DNA of 42,754 bases, from positions 1 through 42,754 of the forward strand of contig NZ_JAAKGT010000021.1 of the NCBI RefSeq assembly GCF_011043625.1, in the 5' to 3' direction. This document shows, in pieces, positions 32,725 to 41,647 of the stretch. How positions within the stretch are numbered: position 1 is the first letter of the stretch; the number at the start of each line of letters is the position of its first letter. The DNA is from Caulobacter sp. 602-2 (GTDB taxonomy: Bacteria; Pseudomonadota; Alphaproteobacteria; Caulobacterales; Caulobacteraceae). The position numbers were made by a program, and so were the translations under genes. The notes beneath the pieces are model-generated. The model was not told where the DNA came from, searched no databases, and was given only the letters and a program-made list of their open reading frames with translations.

Positions 32725-33894
32725 CTATACGGCGTCACCCGCGGGACAGGCCGCGCCCGGGGCGCTCTTCACCGTGCAGAGCAGCATCAGCCATTCGGAG
32801 ACCTTGGCGCCGGGCAGCGGGATCAGCACCTCCAGCGTCGGCCGGTAGGCGGTGTTGAACAGCGTGGCCAGGGTGAAGGTCTGCGCGCCGTCGGCGCGAT
32901 CCCAGGTCCCGGAAAAGTCGGACTGGCCGGCGGCGGCGCGCTGGGCGTCGAACTTCACCGTCGAGTTGACGAACTCCTGGTGGGTCTGCTCGCCCAGCGC
33001 ATAGGGCGTCAGCCAGGCCAGCACCCCGCCCAGGCTCCCGCCGTTCGGATTGACGTACGAGAACCAGTCGTGGCCATGGCCCCGCGCCGCCAGGGCCGCG
33101 ATCATCAGCGCGTTGACGTCGTAGGTCAGGTAATGGATCGCGTCGCGGCTGTGATAGTCGTAGACGGTGCCGTCCGCGTAGACGTTGCCGTCGACCTGCC
33201 GCTGATAGGCCTGGCCCGCCCGGGTGATCAGCGCCGCATCGCCCGTCTCGTAGGCCGACATCGTCGCCAGCTTGACGCGATGGCTCTGCCAGTTGTGGAC
33301 CACGGTGGCGTACTTGCCCTCCATGTCGGAGAGATAGCCCTCGGACATCTTGCGCATCAGCGCGACGAAGCGGTCGCGGACGGCGGGATCCAGGTCCTCG
33401 CGCGACAGGTCGAAGGCCATGATCATGACGTCCAGCCGGGTCTCGTCGATCGGATTGAACGTGGGCGAGTAGATCGCCGTCCAGGCGTCGAAATAGCGGT
33501 TCAGCGTGGCCAGGTGGCGCGGATCGCCGGTGATCCGATAGGCCACGGCCTGGTCGAGCATGACGGGAAAGTCCCGCTCGGCCTTGATGCTGGCGGTACG
33601 CTGCGGATCGCCTGGCAGCGTGCCCTCGACGCGGAACGCCGACACCGGCGCGGGCGCGCGGTTCACGGTCTTGATGGCGCGAGCGATGAACTTGCCGCCC
33701 ACGCCCTCCCGTCCCATCTGCTTGACCGCCTGCACCGTTGCGGGATCGACGACCGCGAAATCGGCCGCCCGCACCGAACCGGCCCAGCTCAGGACAAGCG
33801 CCACGGCCAGCACCAGAGCCTGCAGCCCCCAGATCCTGGCCGGCGCCGGTCTCGCCAGCGCCGCAGCCGTAAATCTTCCAACATTCCGGGTCAT
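32725..33894 (-). CDS. Alginate-lyase-family protein, periplasmic
   Basis: A 389-residue exported protein with an alginate-lyase-like alpha/alpha fold. The signal peptide has an unusually long N-region (MTRNVGRF...ARIWG), then LQALVLAVALVLSW and cleavage near VRAADF. Family blocks are YRITGDPRHLATLNRYFDAW, FDLSREDLDP, HNWQSHRVKLATMSA (in place of the NNHSYW motif of Pseudomonas AlgL) and YDYHSRDAIHYLTYDVNALMIAAL. In exopolysaccharide loci such lyases trim or clear polymer in the periplasm. GAGGGG lies 6 bases before ATG 33894, fixing the start. It is divergent from the acyltransferase-led operon, consistent with action on the polymer made there. Confidence 0.85.
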   Translation of the reverse strand: MTRNVGRFTAAALARPAPARIWGLQALVLAVALVLSWAGSVRAADFAVVDPATVQAVKQMGREGVGGKFIARAIKTVNRAPAPVSAFRVEGTLPGDPQRTASIKAERDFPVMLDQAVAYRITGDPRHLATLNRYFDAWTAIYSPTFNPIDETRLDVMIMAFDLSREDLDPAVRDRFVALMRKMSEGYLSDMEGKYATVVHNWQSHRVKLATMSAYETGDAALITRAGQAYQRQVDGNVYADGTVYDYHSRDAIHYLTYDVNALMIAALAARGHGHDWFSYVNPNGGSLGGVLAWLTPYALGEQTHQEFVNSTVKFDAQRAAAGQSDFSGTWDRADGAQTFTLATLFNTAYRPTLEVLIPLPGAKVSEWLMLLCTVKSAPGAACPAGDAV

Positions 33895-34292
33895 ACTGAA
33901 CCCCTCGATACTCGGGACACTGGGACGCCGGGAGCCGCGACGAACGGGCTGCCCGCCTCCCACGGCCACTCCGCTTGGGCACTAGGGCGGCAACGTGGCG
34001 GCTTGAGCATACGAGCCGAGGGAAAGAGAGCGCAGGTCAAACCCTATGCAGAGATTGTCGTACGACGATCAAAATTGCGGCGAGACCATCGCTGTTAAGC
34101 GTTGCCGTTCGGAGAATCCGGATTTCCCAAGTCGCATCGCGTGCTATGGAGATGTTGCGACGCAAGATCGCGCAAAGCGTGGATGAACACGGGCGCGCCA
34201 CAAACTCGCCTGAAGAACGCATCCTCTACGGCAAGAAACCTTCAAATCTCGCCTTCACTTCAACGTCTTTGTTGACGGGACATAAGCACACG
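33895..34292. other. Divergent non-coding region of the exopolysaccharide locus
   Basis: This 398-base stretch separates the lyase gene from the acyltransferase gene. From about 34020 to 34290 it is much lower in GC than the surrounding genes. A frame open on the plus strand from 33975 runs into the acyltransferase, but its first hundred residues resemble no protein I know and its codon use is atypical, so it is treated as non-coding leader. A weak inverted repeat TCAAC/GTTGA (34260-34275) lies shortly before the start codon. Promoters in both directions are expected; none could be fixed. Confidence 0.5.
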
Positions 34293-34733
34293 ATGCTAGC
34301 GAAACTTCGCACCGCCGTTCGCAAGAAGGTCGTCGGCCTGAATCGGGATTACCTCCGCCTGATCTACGGGATGAACATCCATCCCACCGCCCGCATCTCG
34401 TTCGGCGCCCGCCTCGACAAGACCAACCCCCGCGGCGTGCACATCGGCGCGCGCACCGCCGTCACCAACGGCGCGGTCGTCCTGTCGCACGACGGCGTGC
34501 GCAAGATGCATCGCCGCACCGTCATCGGCGACGACTGCTTCATCGGCATCAACTCGGTGATCCTGCCCGGCGTGGTGATCGGCGACCAGGTCATCGTCGC
34601 CGCCGGCGCGGTGGTTTCCGAGAACGTGCCGTCGAACTGCGCCGTCGCCGGCAACCCGGCCAAGGTCATCAAGCGCGGCATCGAGCTGAGCGAAGGCCGG
34701 ATGGCCAACCGGGAGTGGACGAAGGAATCATGA
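34293..34733 (+). CDS. Hexapeptide-repeat acyltransferase (exopolysaccharide O-acyl/acetyltransferase)
   Basis: A 146-residue left-handed beta-helix acyltransferase. The N-terminus LNRDYLRLIYGMNIHPTARIS leads into the hexapeptide repeats VHIGARTAVTNGAVVL and VIGDDCFIGINSVILPGVVIGDQ-VIVAAGAVV, with the usual closing AGNPAKVIKRG. It probably acetylates a sugar of the polysaccharide using acetyl-CoA. ATG 34293 gives the normal family start, though its ribosome-binding site (GACGGGA) is weak and distant. The stop overlaps the next start as ATGA. It is the first gene of the plus-strand polysaccharide operon. Confidence 0.85.
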   Translation: MLAKLRTAVRKKVVGLNRDYLRLIYGMNIHPTARISFGARLDKTNPRGVHIGARTAVTNGAVVLSHDGVRKMHRRTVIGDDCFIGINSVILPGVVIGDQVIVAAGAVVSENVPSNCAVAGNPAKVIKRGIELSEGRMANREWTKES

Positions 34734-35614
34734 GCGCGCCCGCCCCTCTCTTCTATCTCTTCACCACCACCGACTTCCTCTCGCCGCGCGGCCACGAGCT
34801 GGAACGGCACATCGCGGCCCTGCGCGAAAGCGAGACCGAACTCGGCGCCGGCGCGATCCGCAGCTTCATCCTGCTGCAGCGCGCCAGCGACGCCGACGTA
34901 GAGGCCTTCCGCCAGAAGGCGCCCAGCTTCATGACCGTGGTCGGCTCGCCCCAGCGCATGTCGCTGTCTGCGGCCCGCAACGTGCTGCTGAACCTTTTCG
35001 CCCAGGAAGCCGGCGACACCGTCTCGCCCGACGCCATCGGCGCCTTCCCCGACGACGACGCGTGGTATCCGCCCGGCGCGCTGGCCACCCTGCGCAAGGT
35101 GTTCGCCGACACCCCGCAGCTCGACCTGGCCTTCTGCCGCTACGGCTCGCAGCCCCAGCCGGCGGGCGACCTCTCGGTCCAGCTTCGCCCGGCCAGCCTC
35201 GACGAGGCGGTCAAGAACGCCTCGTCCAACACCATCTTCCTGCGCAGCGGCCTGCTGCGCGACCTGGGCGGCTTCGACGAGAACCTGGGCCTGGGCACGC
35301 CCAGCGGCGGCGGCGAGGACACCGACTACGCCATCCGGGCCTATTTCGGCGCCAAGGACGTGGTCTATCTCGACGTCCAGATGATCGGTCACCGCGACAA
35401 GATCGTCGAGAAGCGCCAGGAGTATTTCCTGGGCAGCCTGCTGGCGATCGCCAAGAACCGCGGCCTGGGGCCCGCCGCCAACCGGCAGTACCTGCGCAAG
35501 ATCGCCGTCGGCGTCTATTACCTGCTGCGGCGGCGCATGAGCCTTTCGACGCTGGTCAGCGCCGTGCGCGCCTCGCTGTCGACGACCAAGCTGCGCTACG
35601 GGATCGCTGAATGA
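34730..35614 (+). CDS. Family 2 (GT-A) glycosyltransferase
   Basis: A 294-residue cytoplasmic glycosyltransferase. The GT-A fold shows AARNVLLNLF before the metal/nucleotide-binding FPDDDAWY (DxD motif), then SSNTIFLRSGLLRDLGGFDENLGLG and the acceptor-side GGGEDTDYAIRA (ED motif). It would add one sugar of the repeat unit to the lipid carrier; donor and linkage are unknown. ATG 34730 overlaps the acyltransferase stop (ATGA) and has GAAGGAA upstream. Its own stop overlaps the next gene in the same way. Confidence 0.9.
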   Translation: MSAPAPLFYLFTTTDFLSPRGHELERHIAALRESETELGAGAIRSFILLQRASDADVEAFRQKAPSFMTVVGSPQRMSLSAARNVLLNLFAQEAGDTVSPDAIGAFPDDDAWYPPGALATLRKVFADTPQLDLAFCRYGSQPQPAGDLSVQLRPASLDEAVKNASSNTIFLRSGLLRDLGGFDENLGLGTPSGGGEDTDYAIRAYFGAKDVVYLDVQMIGHRDKIVEKRQEYFLGSLLAIAKNRGLGPAANRQYLRKIAVGVYYLLRRRMSLSTLVSAVRASLSTTKLRYGIAE

Positions 35615-36816
35615 CGTTTCGCGTCCTTTTCTTCGTCGGCTACCTGTCGTTTCTGCTGAACTTCGACCTGGCGTTCCGGGCCGACGGCATCAATGCGCTG
35701 ATCAAGTCGTTCTTCCTGATCGCCGCCATCGTCTATGTGGCGACCCGGCCCAAGAACTACGTGGTGCTGGTGCTGCTGGCGGCGACGCTGGCCCTGACCA
35801 CGATCCTGGCGATGGCCACCGACTGGGCCAGCTTCAGCTGGGACGTCTATCTGCGCGCCGTCACGCAGTACATCATCCCGTTTCTGCTGCTGGCCGGCAT
35901 TCCCGACAAGAAGGACATCAACTTCGGGCTGGTCCTGGCCTCCTGGGTGCCGCTGCTGGCGCTTGGGCTAGGCCTCGTCTACCAGGTCATCGGCGTCTGG
36001 AGCATGTTCAGCCAGGGCTATACGGGCGTTCCGCGCCTGCAGGGCTCGACCATTCCGGCCTTCCTGGGCGGCTTCGCCATGGCCGGCGCCTTCGCCGCGG
36101 GGCAGTACGCCAGCCTTCGCGACCGCCGCTACGCCATACTGGCGGGCGTGAACATGCTGATCCTGGTGGCGACCGCAGCCCGGATGCCCGTGGCCATCGC
36201 CGCCATGCTGCTGGCCTACACCTATTTCGCCACCTACAAGGACCGCGGCTCGCGCAAGTTCCTGATCGGCTTCGGCGGCGTCTACGCCGTGCTGGGCGCG
36301 GTCGCCGTGCTCGGCGGCCCGATCATCAAGCGCTTCTCGATGAACAGCCTCAGCGGCCGCGAACTGCTCTGGAACTATCTCGAGGGGCTGCTGCAGGAAT
36401 ACGGCCGCACCGGCATCGGCTTTGGCCACGCGATCAAGGCCGTGCCGCGCAGCGTCTACATCCTCACGGGCTCGGCCGCCTCGCACAACGACTTCCTGCG
36501 CATCGCCGTCGAGCTCGGCTATGTCGGCTCGTTCGCCTTCTTCGGCATGTTCATCGGCGCCATGGCGGCGGTGTGGCTGTCGCGCCGCCATCCGCCCAAC
36601 GCCACCATGCTGGTCGCCGCGCTCGGCTACCTGATGCTCAGCCTGACCGACAACGCGCTGGCGACGCCGCCCTACTTCACGCTGCTGTTCGTCGGGGCCA
36701 TCGCCTCGTTCGCCACGCGCGAGGTCCGCAGCCCCAGGCCGCGACCGTCGCGGCCGGCCTGGCTGACGCCGCCTGGAAGCGCGGGACGCGGGGTGTCGCG
36801 CGGCGCGATCAGTTGA
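35611..36816 (+). CDS. Wzy-like polysaccharide polymerase / O-antigen-ligase family protein
   Basis: A 401-residue inner-membrane protein with about 10-11 hydrophobic helices. A large periplasmic loop contains FSMNSLSGRELLWNYLEGLLQEYGRTGIGFGHAIKAV and ASHNDFLRIAVELGYVGSFAFF; the SGR-ELW and SHNDFLR-ELG pattern is characteristic of the O-antigen ligase/polymerase family. It would link repeat units on the periplasmic side. Its ATG overlaps the glycosyltransferase stop (ATGA), and its stop overlaps the TTG start of the SGNH hydrolase gene. Confidence 0.88.
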   Translation: MTFRVLFFVGYLSFLLNFDLAFRADGINALIKSFFLIAAIVYVATRPKNYVVLVLLAATLALTTILAMATDWASFSWDVYLRAVTQYIIPFLLLAGIPDKKDINFGLVLASWVPLLALGLGLVYQVIGVWSMFSQGYTGVPRLQGSTIPAFLGGFAMAGAFAAGQYASLRDRRYAILAGVNMLILVATAARMPVAIAAMLLAYTYFATYKDRGSRKFLIGFGGVYAVLGAVAVLGGPIIKRFSMNSLSGRELLWNYLEGLLQEYGRTGIGFGHAIKAVPRSVYILTGSAASHNDFLRIAVELGYVGSFAFFGMFIGAMAAVWLSRRHPPNATMLVAALGYLMLSLTDNALATPPYFTLLFVGAIASFATREVRSPRPRPSRPAWLTPPGSAGRGVSRGAIS

Positions 36817-37457
36817 GACCCGGCCTTGCCACGCTCGCGGCGGCGACCCTGATGGCCTCGGCGCCGCTTTCCGCTCACGCCAAGGCCGATCGGCCGCTGC
36901 AGGTGGTGACGATCGGCGCCAGCCTGACGTCCCGCAACCACTGGCAGCCCGAACTGCAGAAGCGCCTCAGCGCCTGCCTTCACCGCGAGGTGCGGGTCAC
37001 CCGCGTCGCCGCGCCCGGCGTGACCTCGCGCTGGGGGCTGGACGCCATGGACCGGGCCGTCGCGCTGCGCCCGGACGTGGTGACCATCGACTTCGCCGGC
37101 GGCGACGCCAACCTGCTCAAGGGCGTGGGGCCGCGCGAAAGCCTGGACAACGCCCGCTCGATGGTTCGCCGCCTGCGCAAGGAGTTCCCGGGCAGCCGCA
37201 TCTTCCTGCTGGCGATGAACCCGTCCGTCGGCATGGCGCAGCTCACGCGGCCTCGCCTCGACCTCTACTATCGCCAGTACCAGCAACTGGCCCGCGAAGA
37301 GGGTGCGACCTTCGTCGACCATCGCCCCCTGTGGCGCAAGCTTGGTCCGGACACGCTCCGCCGGGCCATCCCCGACGGGCGCCATCCCGATCCGGACTAC
37401 GCCCGCCGCATCGTCGCACCGCACATGGCGGCCCAGATCGCCGGCAAACCCTGCTGA
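36813..37457 (+). CDS. SGNH/GDSL-type hydrolase, exported
   Basis: A 214-residue predicted esterase or acyl-modifying enzyme of the envelope. The N-terminus (GLATLAAATLMASAPLSAHA) is a signal peptide. Block I reads VVTIGASLTSR with Ser37 as the nucleophile (GAS in place of GDS), block III reads FAGGDANLL rather than GxND, and the catalytic Asp188 and His191 lie in DGRHPD. The start TTG 36813 overlaps the polymerase TGA (TTGA). ATG 36852 would cut into the signal peptide. Being translationally coupled to a polymerase, it probably removes or transfers acyl groups on the polymer; this is inference. Confidence 0.8.
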   Translation: MRPGLATLAAATLMASAPLSAHAKADRPLQVVTIGASLTSRNHWQPELQKRLSACLHREVRVTRVAAPGVTSRWGLDAMDRAVALRPDVVTIDFAGGDANLLKGVGPRESLDNARSMVRRLRKEFPGSRIFLLAMNPSVGMAQLTRPRLDLYYRQYQQLAREEGATFVDHRPLWRKLGPDTLRRAIPDGRHPDPDYARRIVAPHMAAQIAGKPC

Positions 37458-37473
37458 GCAAGGCCGACGAAGG

Positions 37474-38694
37474 TCAGGCCAGGACGGTTTCCAGGGCGCT
37501 GGTCGCACCCTCCTGGCGGAACAGCCGCGCATAACCGACGGCGTCCAGGCCGGCCTGGCGCGCCAGGTCCGGCTGGTCGATCCAGCGAACGACGGCGTCG
37601 GCGAAGGCCTCGGGTCCATCGACGGCGGCGAACGGCGCGGCCTCGCCCACCGGGAAGCCGTAGGCCCCCACGCGGGTGGTCACGCAGCCCAGGCCCAGGT
37701 TGAAGCAGTCGACCATCTTGATCTTCAGCCCGCTGCCCATCCGCACCGGATTGATGGCGAAGGCGCACCGGCCGGCCACCGACGACAGGTCGTCGACCCG
37801 ACCGTGAAGAACCACCCCCGCGCGCTCGTCGCGGAAGTCCTCGCAGATCGAGCCGACCAGGTTCAGCACGGCGTCCGGACGGCGCGCCCTGACCTGGTCC
37901 CAGACCGTGTCGAAGAACCAGCGCAGGCCGTCCACGTTGTGGTGCGCGCGCGTGCCCAGATAGAAGATCTGGTTGGCCGGACGCTCTGCCTGCCCGTCCA
38001 AAGCCGCGGGCTTGCTGCTGGCGGTGGGCAGGATGGTCACGCACGGCCGCGCCGGCGCCAGGTCGGCGAGGCGCTCCTGGTCGCTGCTGTTGATCGCGAC
38101 GATGCAGTCGAACCGCCCCACGATCGCGGCCTCGGCGTCGCGCTCGATCATCGGCAGGACCTTGAAGCCGTTCTCGGCGAAGGAACGCGACCGCTCGTAG
38201 AAGACGTCATGGGCCACCAGCACGGTGCGTGCCTGGCCTTTCCAGCCCTCGAGCGGCGCCGCGCGGAAGATGGTGTCGACCGCCAGCACGTCGACGTCGG
38301 CGGGGATCAGTTCGGCGACCGCCCGCCGCTCTCGCGGCGACAGGAAACGGCCGATCCGGGCCACCCGGTCTCCCTCGCCTGCCGAAGCGCCGCCCCCGCG
38401 CTTGGGCGCCAGGGTCTTCAGCATCGCCTTGCCGGCCCGCGCGATCGCTTGCGGCGTGACGCAGACCAGCAGGTCGCCGACCTGCCGGGCGTGGATGTAG
38501 CGAACCTGGGCCTCGACACGGGGCGCGCGGGTCACGACCGCCTTGAAGCGGCGCGTCGTGCAGATGACCGTGACGGCGTAGCCGAGGTCGATCAGGCCCT
38601 GCAGGATCGTATGGTTGTAGGTGCTCGGGCCGCTCTGGTTCGGAGCCGGCGGCTCATCGCAGATGAAGGCCGCGGTACGCTTGCCGACCGTCAT
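37474..38694 (-). CDS. Family 4 (GT-B) glycosyltransferase
   Basis: A 406-residue GT-B glycosyltransferase. The N-terminal acceptor domain starts FICDEPPAPNQSGPSTYNHTILQGLIDLGYAVTVIC. The C-terminal donor domain has IFYLGTRAHHNVDGLRWFFDTVW, LNLVGSI, VVLHGRVDDL and NPVRMGSGLKIKMVDCFNLGLGCVTT, the usual nucleotide-sugar binding region. It would add a sugar of the repeat unit. It lies on the opposite strand, convergent with the SGNH gene (16 bases between stops) and divergent from the flippase gene. No strong Shine-Dalgarno is seen before ATG 38694. Confidence 0.9.
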   Translation of the reverse strand: MTVGKRTAAFICDEPPAPNQSGPSTYNHTILQGLIDLGYAVTVICTTRRFKAVVTRAPRVEAQVRYIHARQVGDLLVCVTPQAIARAGKAMLKTLAPKRGGGASAGEGDRVARIGRFLSPRERRAVAELIPADVDVLAVDTIFRAAPLEGWKGQARTVLVAHDVFYERSRSFAENGFKVLPMIERDAEAAIVGRFDCIVAINSSDQERLADLAPARPCVTILPTASSKPAALDGQAERPANQIFYLGTRAHHNVDGLRWFFDTVWDQVRARRPDAVLNLVGSICEDFRDERAGVVLHGRVDDLSSVAGRCAFAINPVRMGSGLKIKMVDCFNLGLGCVTTRVGAYGFPVGEAAPFAAVDGPEAFADAVVRWIDQPDLARQAGLDAVGYARLFRQEGATSALETVLA

Positions 38695-38885
38695 CGCGCC
38701 GCACGCCTAACGCGCTGAACGTGCCGTTTCTTATGCATGCAGTTCATCGATCCGAGAATGTGTGACCCACTCAAACCTAAGCGCTTGCTATAGGTGAGGC
38801 AAGAATATATGCGTCACGAAAGGCAATATAAGAACATACAAAGCCGAAACCCAACTTTCGTTTTTTGTGACAGAGATCGCTGACC
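38695..38885. other. AT-rich divergent promoter region, glycosyltransferase / flippase
   Basis: A 191-base gap, markedly AT-rich from about 38780 to 38880 (runs such as AAGAATATATG, CAATATAAGAACATAC and CGTTTTTTGTG), between two divergent exopolysaccharide genes. It should carry promoters for both, but no specific -35/-10 pair or operator could be assigned. Confidence 0.45.
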
Positions 38886-40340
38886 TTGAGCATAAGACTG
38901 CAAGTGTTTTGGTCGGCGCTGCGGCACTGGGGCGTGCGCCTCGGATCCGTTGCCGTGTTCTTCGCTTTGGCAAGAATCTTGCCGAAGGAACAGCTTGGCC
39001 TTTTCAGCGCGGCCATCGCCGTCATCGCCATCGCCGAGATCTTCGCCGAGAACGGCCTGGGCGAAGCCGTGGTCCAGGCCAAGGAGATCGATGACGAGAT
39101 TCTGTCAGCCGCGGCGCTGTTCAACGTCGGCTTCTCGATCATCGTCGCGGCCGCCTGCCTGATCTTTTCAGCCCAGCTCGAGACCTTCCTCGGCGCGCCC
39201 GGCCTGACCCCCATCCTGTCGGTGGCGCTGGTCGCCGTCCTGATCAACGCGCTGAGCTACATTCCCCAGTCCGTCCTGCGCCGCAACGGCGACTTCCGCT
39301 GGCTGGCCATGCGCGGGCTGATCGCCACCCTGGTCAGCGGCGCGGTCGGCGTGGGCCTGGCCCTGCTGGGCTTCGGCGCCATGAGCATGGCCGCCCAGCT
39401 GGTGCTGTTCGCGCTGATCAACGCCGTCATGGTGTGGTGGCGCCGCCCCTGGACGCCCCGTCCGGCCTCGCCCGCGCGGGCCCTGCCGCTGGTGCGCTTC
39501 GGCTCCAAGGTCTTCGCCTCGCGCATGCTCGACTATGTCGGCGGCCGCAGCATCGAGCTGTTCATCGTCGCGGCCCTCGGCCCCGCCGCCCTGGCGCTCT
39601 ACATCATGGGCTCGCGCATCTACGCCGTGCTGATGCAGCTGATCAGCGCGGTGACCATCGACGTGTCGATGCCGCACTTCTCGCGCCTGGCCGACGACCG
39701 GCCCGCCCTGGTGGAAGCGCTCTACAAGTCGTTCGAACTGACCTCGGCCCTGGCCTTCCCGATCTTCGTGATGCTGGGCGCGCTGGCCCCCGAGATCACC
39801 GACATCGCCTTTGGCCGCAACGGCCACGGCAGCGAGGCGATCCTGCTGCCGCTGTCGCTGCTGGGCGCCTTCCGCCTGCTGCAATACTACAACGGCACGC
39901 TGCTGAACGCCGTGGGCCGCCCCGGCGTGGCGATGGTCGTCCAGGGCATGAAGGCGATCGCCTCGGTGATCGTGCTTTCCGCCACCTACGGCCGCAGCCT
40001 GCAGACCATCGTGCTGGCCTTCTCGATCTCGCACGCAGTGCTGGGCATGGTCAGCTTCGCCTTCGGGCGGCGCGAGGTCGGCTATTCGCTGGCCCGCCTG
40101 CTGAAGATCGTCACGCCGTTCGCGCTCAGCGCCTTCCTGATGTTCGGCGCGATCTGGGCGCTGCGCCCCTATGTCGGCACGCTCGGCCACTCGCTGCCGC
40201 GGCTGGTGGTGCTGGGCGCGATCGGGGGCGCGGTCTACCTGGCCAGCGCCATGCTCTTCAACGGCCCCGCCCTGCGCCGGGCCATCGTTTCGGTAGGCGG
40301 GCGCCGCGTCCCCGCCTGGATCAAGGGAACTGCAAATTGA
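38886..40340 (+). CDS. Wzx-type oligosaccharide flippase
   Basis: A 484-residue inner-membrane protein with about 12-14 helices, of the polysaccharide-transport (MATE-like) flippase group. It begins FWSALRHWGVRLGSVAVFFALARILPKEQLGLFS, the standard N-terminus of these proteins. The central SYIPQSVLRRNGDFRWLAMRGLI and LFIVAALGPAALALYIMGSRIYAVLMQLI segments are typical. It would flip lipid-linked repeat units to the periplasm for the Wzy-like polymerase. The start appears to be TTG 38886; no ATG precedes the first helix. The stop overlaps the next gene as TTGA. Confidence 0.92.
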   Translation: MSIRLQVFWSALRHWGVRLGSVAVFFALARILPKEQLGLFSAAIAVIAIAEIFAENGLGEAVVQAKEIDDEILSAAALFNVGFSIIVAAACLIFSAQLETFLGAPGLTPILSVALVAVLINALSYIPQSVLRRNGDFRWLAMRGLIATLVSGAVGVGLALLGFGAMSMAAQLVLFALINAVMVWWRRPWTPRPASPARALPLVRFGSKVFASRMLDYVGGRSIELFIVAALGPAALALYIMGSRIYAVLMQLISAVTIDVSMPHFSRLADDRPALVEALYKSFELTSALAFPIFVMLGALAPEITDIAFGRNGHGSEAILLPLSLLGAFRLLQYYNGTLLNAVGRPGVAMVVQGMKAIASVIVLSATYGRSLQTIVLAFSISHAVLGMVSFAFGRREVGYSLARLLKIVTPFALSAFLMFGAIWALRPYVGTLGHSLPRLVVLGAIGGAVYLASAMLFNGPALRRAIVSVGGRRVPAWIKGTAN

Positions 40341-41629
40341 GCCGCATCGCCGAAGGACGCAAAAAGTCGCCGCGCGAACGCCTGCGTGAGCTCGTCCGCA
40401 CGCCGCAGATGCTGTCGCAGTGGTCCCGCGCGCGCTCGGCCCTGGCGGCCCAGCCCTCCGAAGAGCCGCCGAAAAGCCTGGTGATCCTCAGCGCCGATGG
40501 CCGCGACCCGTTTGGCTCGCGCGGCGACGAGGCGATGATCCAGGCGATCATCGACGAGGCCCGCCGCCGCACGCCCGGCGTCCGCATCGGCATCGCCACC
40601 GCCGGCAACGACCTGCCCGAACGCATCGTCGCCCAGGGCGTCGAAGCCGTGCCGGTCTGGCGCGCGCCGTGGAACCTGGGCGACATCGCCAAGGGCCTGC
40701 GCGCCTACGACGCCCTGCTGGTCATCGGCGCCGACGTGCTCGACGGCTACTATTCCAGCATCACCTCGCTGCGCCTCTGGATGGTCGCCGAGATCTTCGC
40801 CAGCGCGGGCGGCCGCGCGGTGATCGGCGGCTTCTCGTTCAACAGCAGCGCGGCCTGGCCGGTCCGCCTGTTCCTGAAGAACAAGCTCTCGCCGAGCCTG
40901 GCCATCAACCTGCGCGACCCGGTGTCGCTTCGCCGGTTCGACGCCCTGTCGGCCACGCCCGGCCGCCGGGTCGCCGACTGCGCCTTCATGCTGAAGCCGC
41001 GTGAGTCGGACGCCATCGCCCAGACCCTGGCCTGGGTCCGCGCCCAGCGCGCCGAGGGCCGCCCGGTGTGCGGCCTGAACGTCCACCCGATGCTGGTGCC
41101 CAACCGCGACCCCGAGGAGATCGGCCGGCTGGTCGAGGCCGCCGCCACGGCGGCCCGCCGCCTGATCGACGAAACGGGCTCCAGCGTCGTGCTGCTGCCC
41201 CACGACTTCCGTGGCGAAACTCACGGCGACGTGGCGCTGCTGGCCCGCGTGCTCGAGGCGATCGACCGCCCCGGCCACGCCTTCCTGCAGGACAAGGAGA
41301 TCTCGGCCGGCGAGATCAAGGCGATCGCCGCCGAGCTCGACATGGTGTTCACCGGCCGCATGCACCTGGCGATCGGCTCGCTGGGCTCGGGCGTGCCCGT
41401 CGTCGGCATTACCTACCAGGGCAAGTTCGCGGGCCTCTTCGAGCACTTCTCGCTGTCTGAAGAGCAACTGATCGCGCCCGAGGAAGCCAAGGACGCCGAG
41501 CGCCTCAGCCGCCTGGTGCTCGACTCGTTCGCCAAGGCCCCGGCCCTGCGCGCGCAGGTCGCCGAGGCCCTACCCCAGGTGAAGAGCGCCTCGCAGTCCA
41601 ACCTCAGCACGCTCTGGCCCGTCGCCTGA
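40337..41629 (+). CDS. Polysaccharide pyruvyltransferase family protein
   Basis: A 430-residue cytoplasmic enzyme of the WcaK/PssM type. These enzymes transfer pyruvate from phosphoenolpyruvate to form ketals on sugars, giving an acidic polymer. Family features are RDPFGSRGDEAMIQAI, YDALLVIGADVLDGYY, LAINLRDPVSLRRFDAL, CGLNVHPMLVPNRDPEEI, VVLLPHDFRGETHGDVALL and FTGRMHLAIGSLGSGVPVVGITYQGKFAGLFEHF. The start TTG 40337 overlaps the flippase stop (TTGA), with GGGAA nearby. It ends before a strong bidirectional terminator. Confidence 0.9.
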   Translation: MSRIAEGRKKSPRERLRELVRTPQMLSQWSRARSALAAQPSEEPPKSLVILSADGRDPFGSRGDEAMIQAIIDEARRRTPGVRIGIATAGNDLPERIVAQGVEAVPVWRAPWNLGDIAKGLRAYDALLVIGADVLDGYYSSITSLRLWMVAEIFASAGGRAVIGGFSFNSSAAWPVRLFLKNKLSPSLAINLRDPVSLRRFDALSATPGRRVADCAFMLKPRESDAIAQTLAWVRAQRAEGRPVCGLNVHPMLVPNRDPEEIGRLVEAAATAARRLIDETGSSVVLLPHDFRGETHGDVALLARVLEAIDRPGHAFLQDKEISAGEIKAIAAELDMVFTGRMHLAIGSLGSGVPVVGITYQGKFAGLFEHFSLSEEQLIAPEEAKDAERLSRLVLDSFAKAPALRAQVAEALPQVKSASQSNLSTLWPVA

Positions 41630-41647
41630 GGACAGGCCCACAAACGA

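Noticed and set aside
32058..32738. Minus-strand frame across the MFS end and tRNA-Cys
   Set aside because: It reads antisense through the tRNA, giving a typical spurious peptide.
33975..34292. N-terminal extension of the acyltransferase to 252 residues
   Set aside because: The extension has atypical composition and no similarity to the family, and the domain starts normally at ATG 34293.
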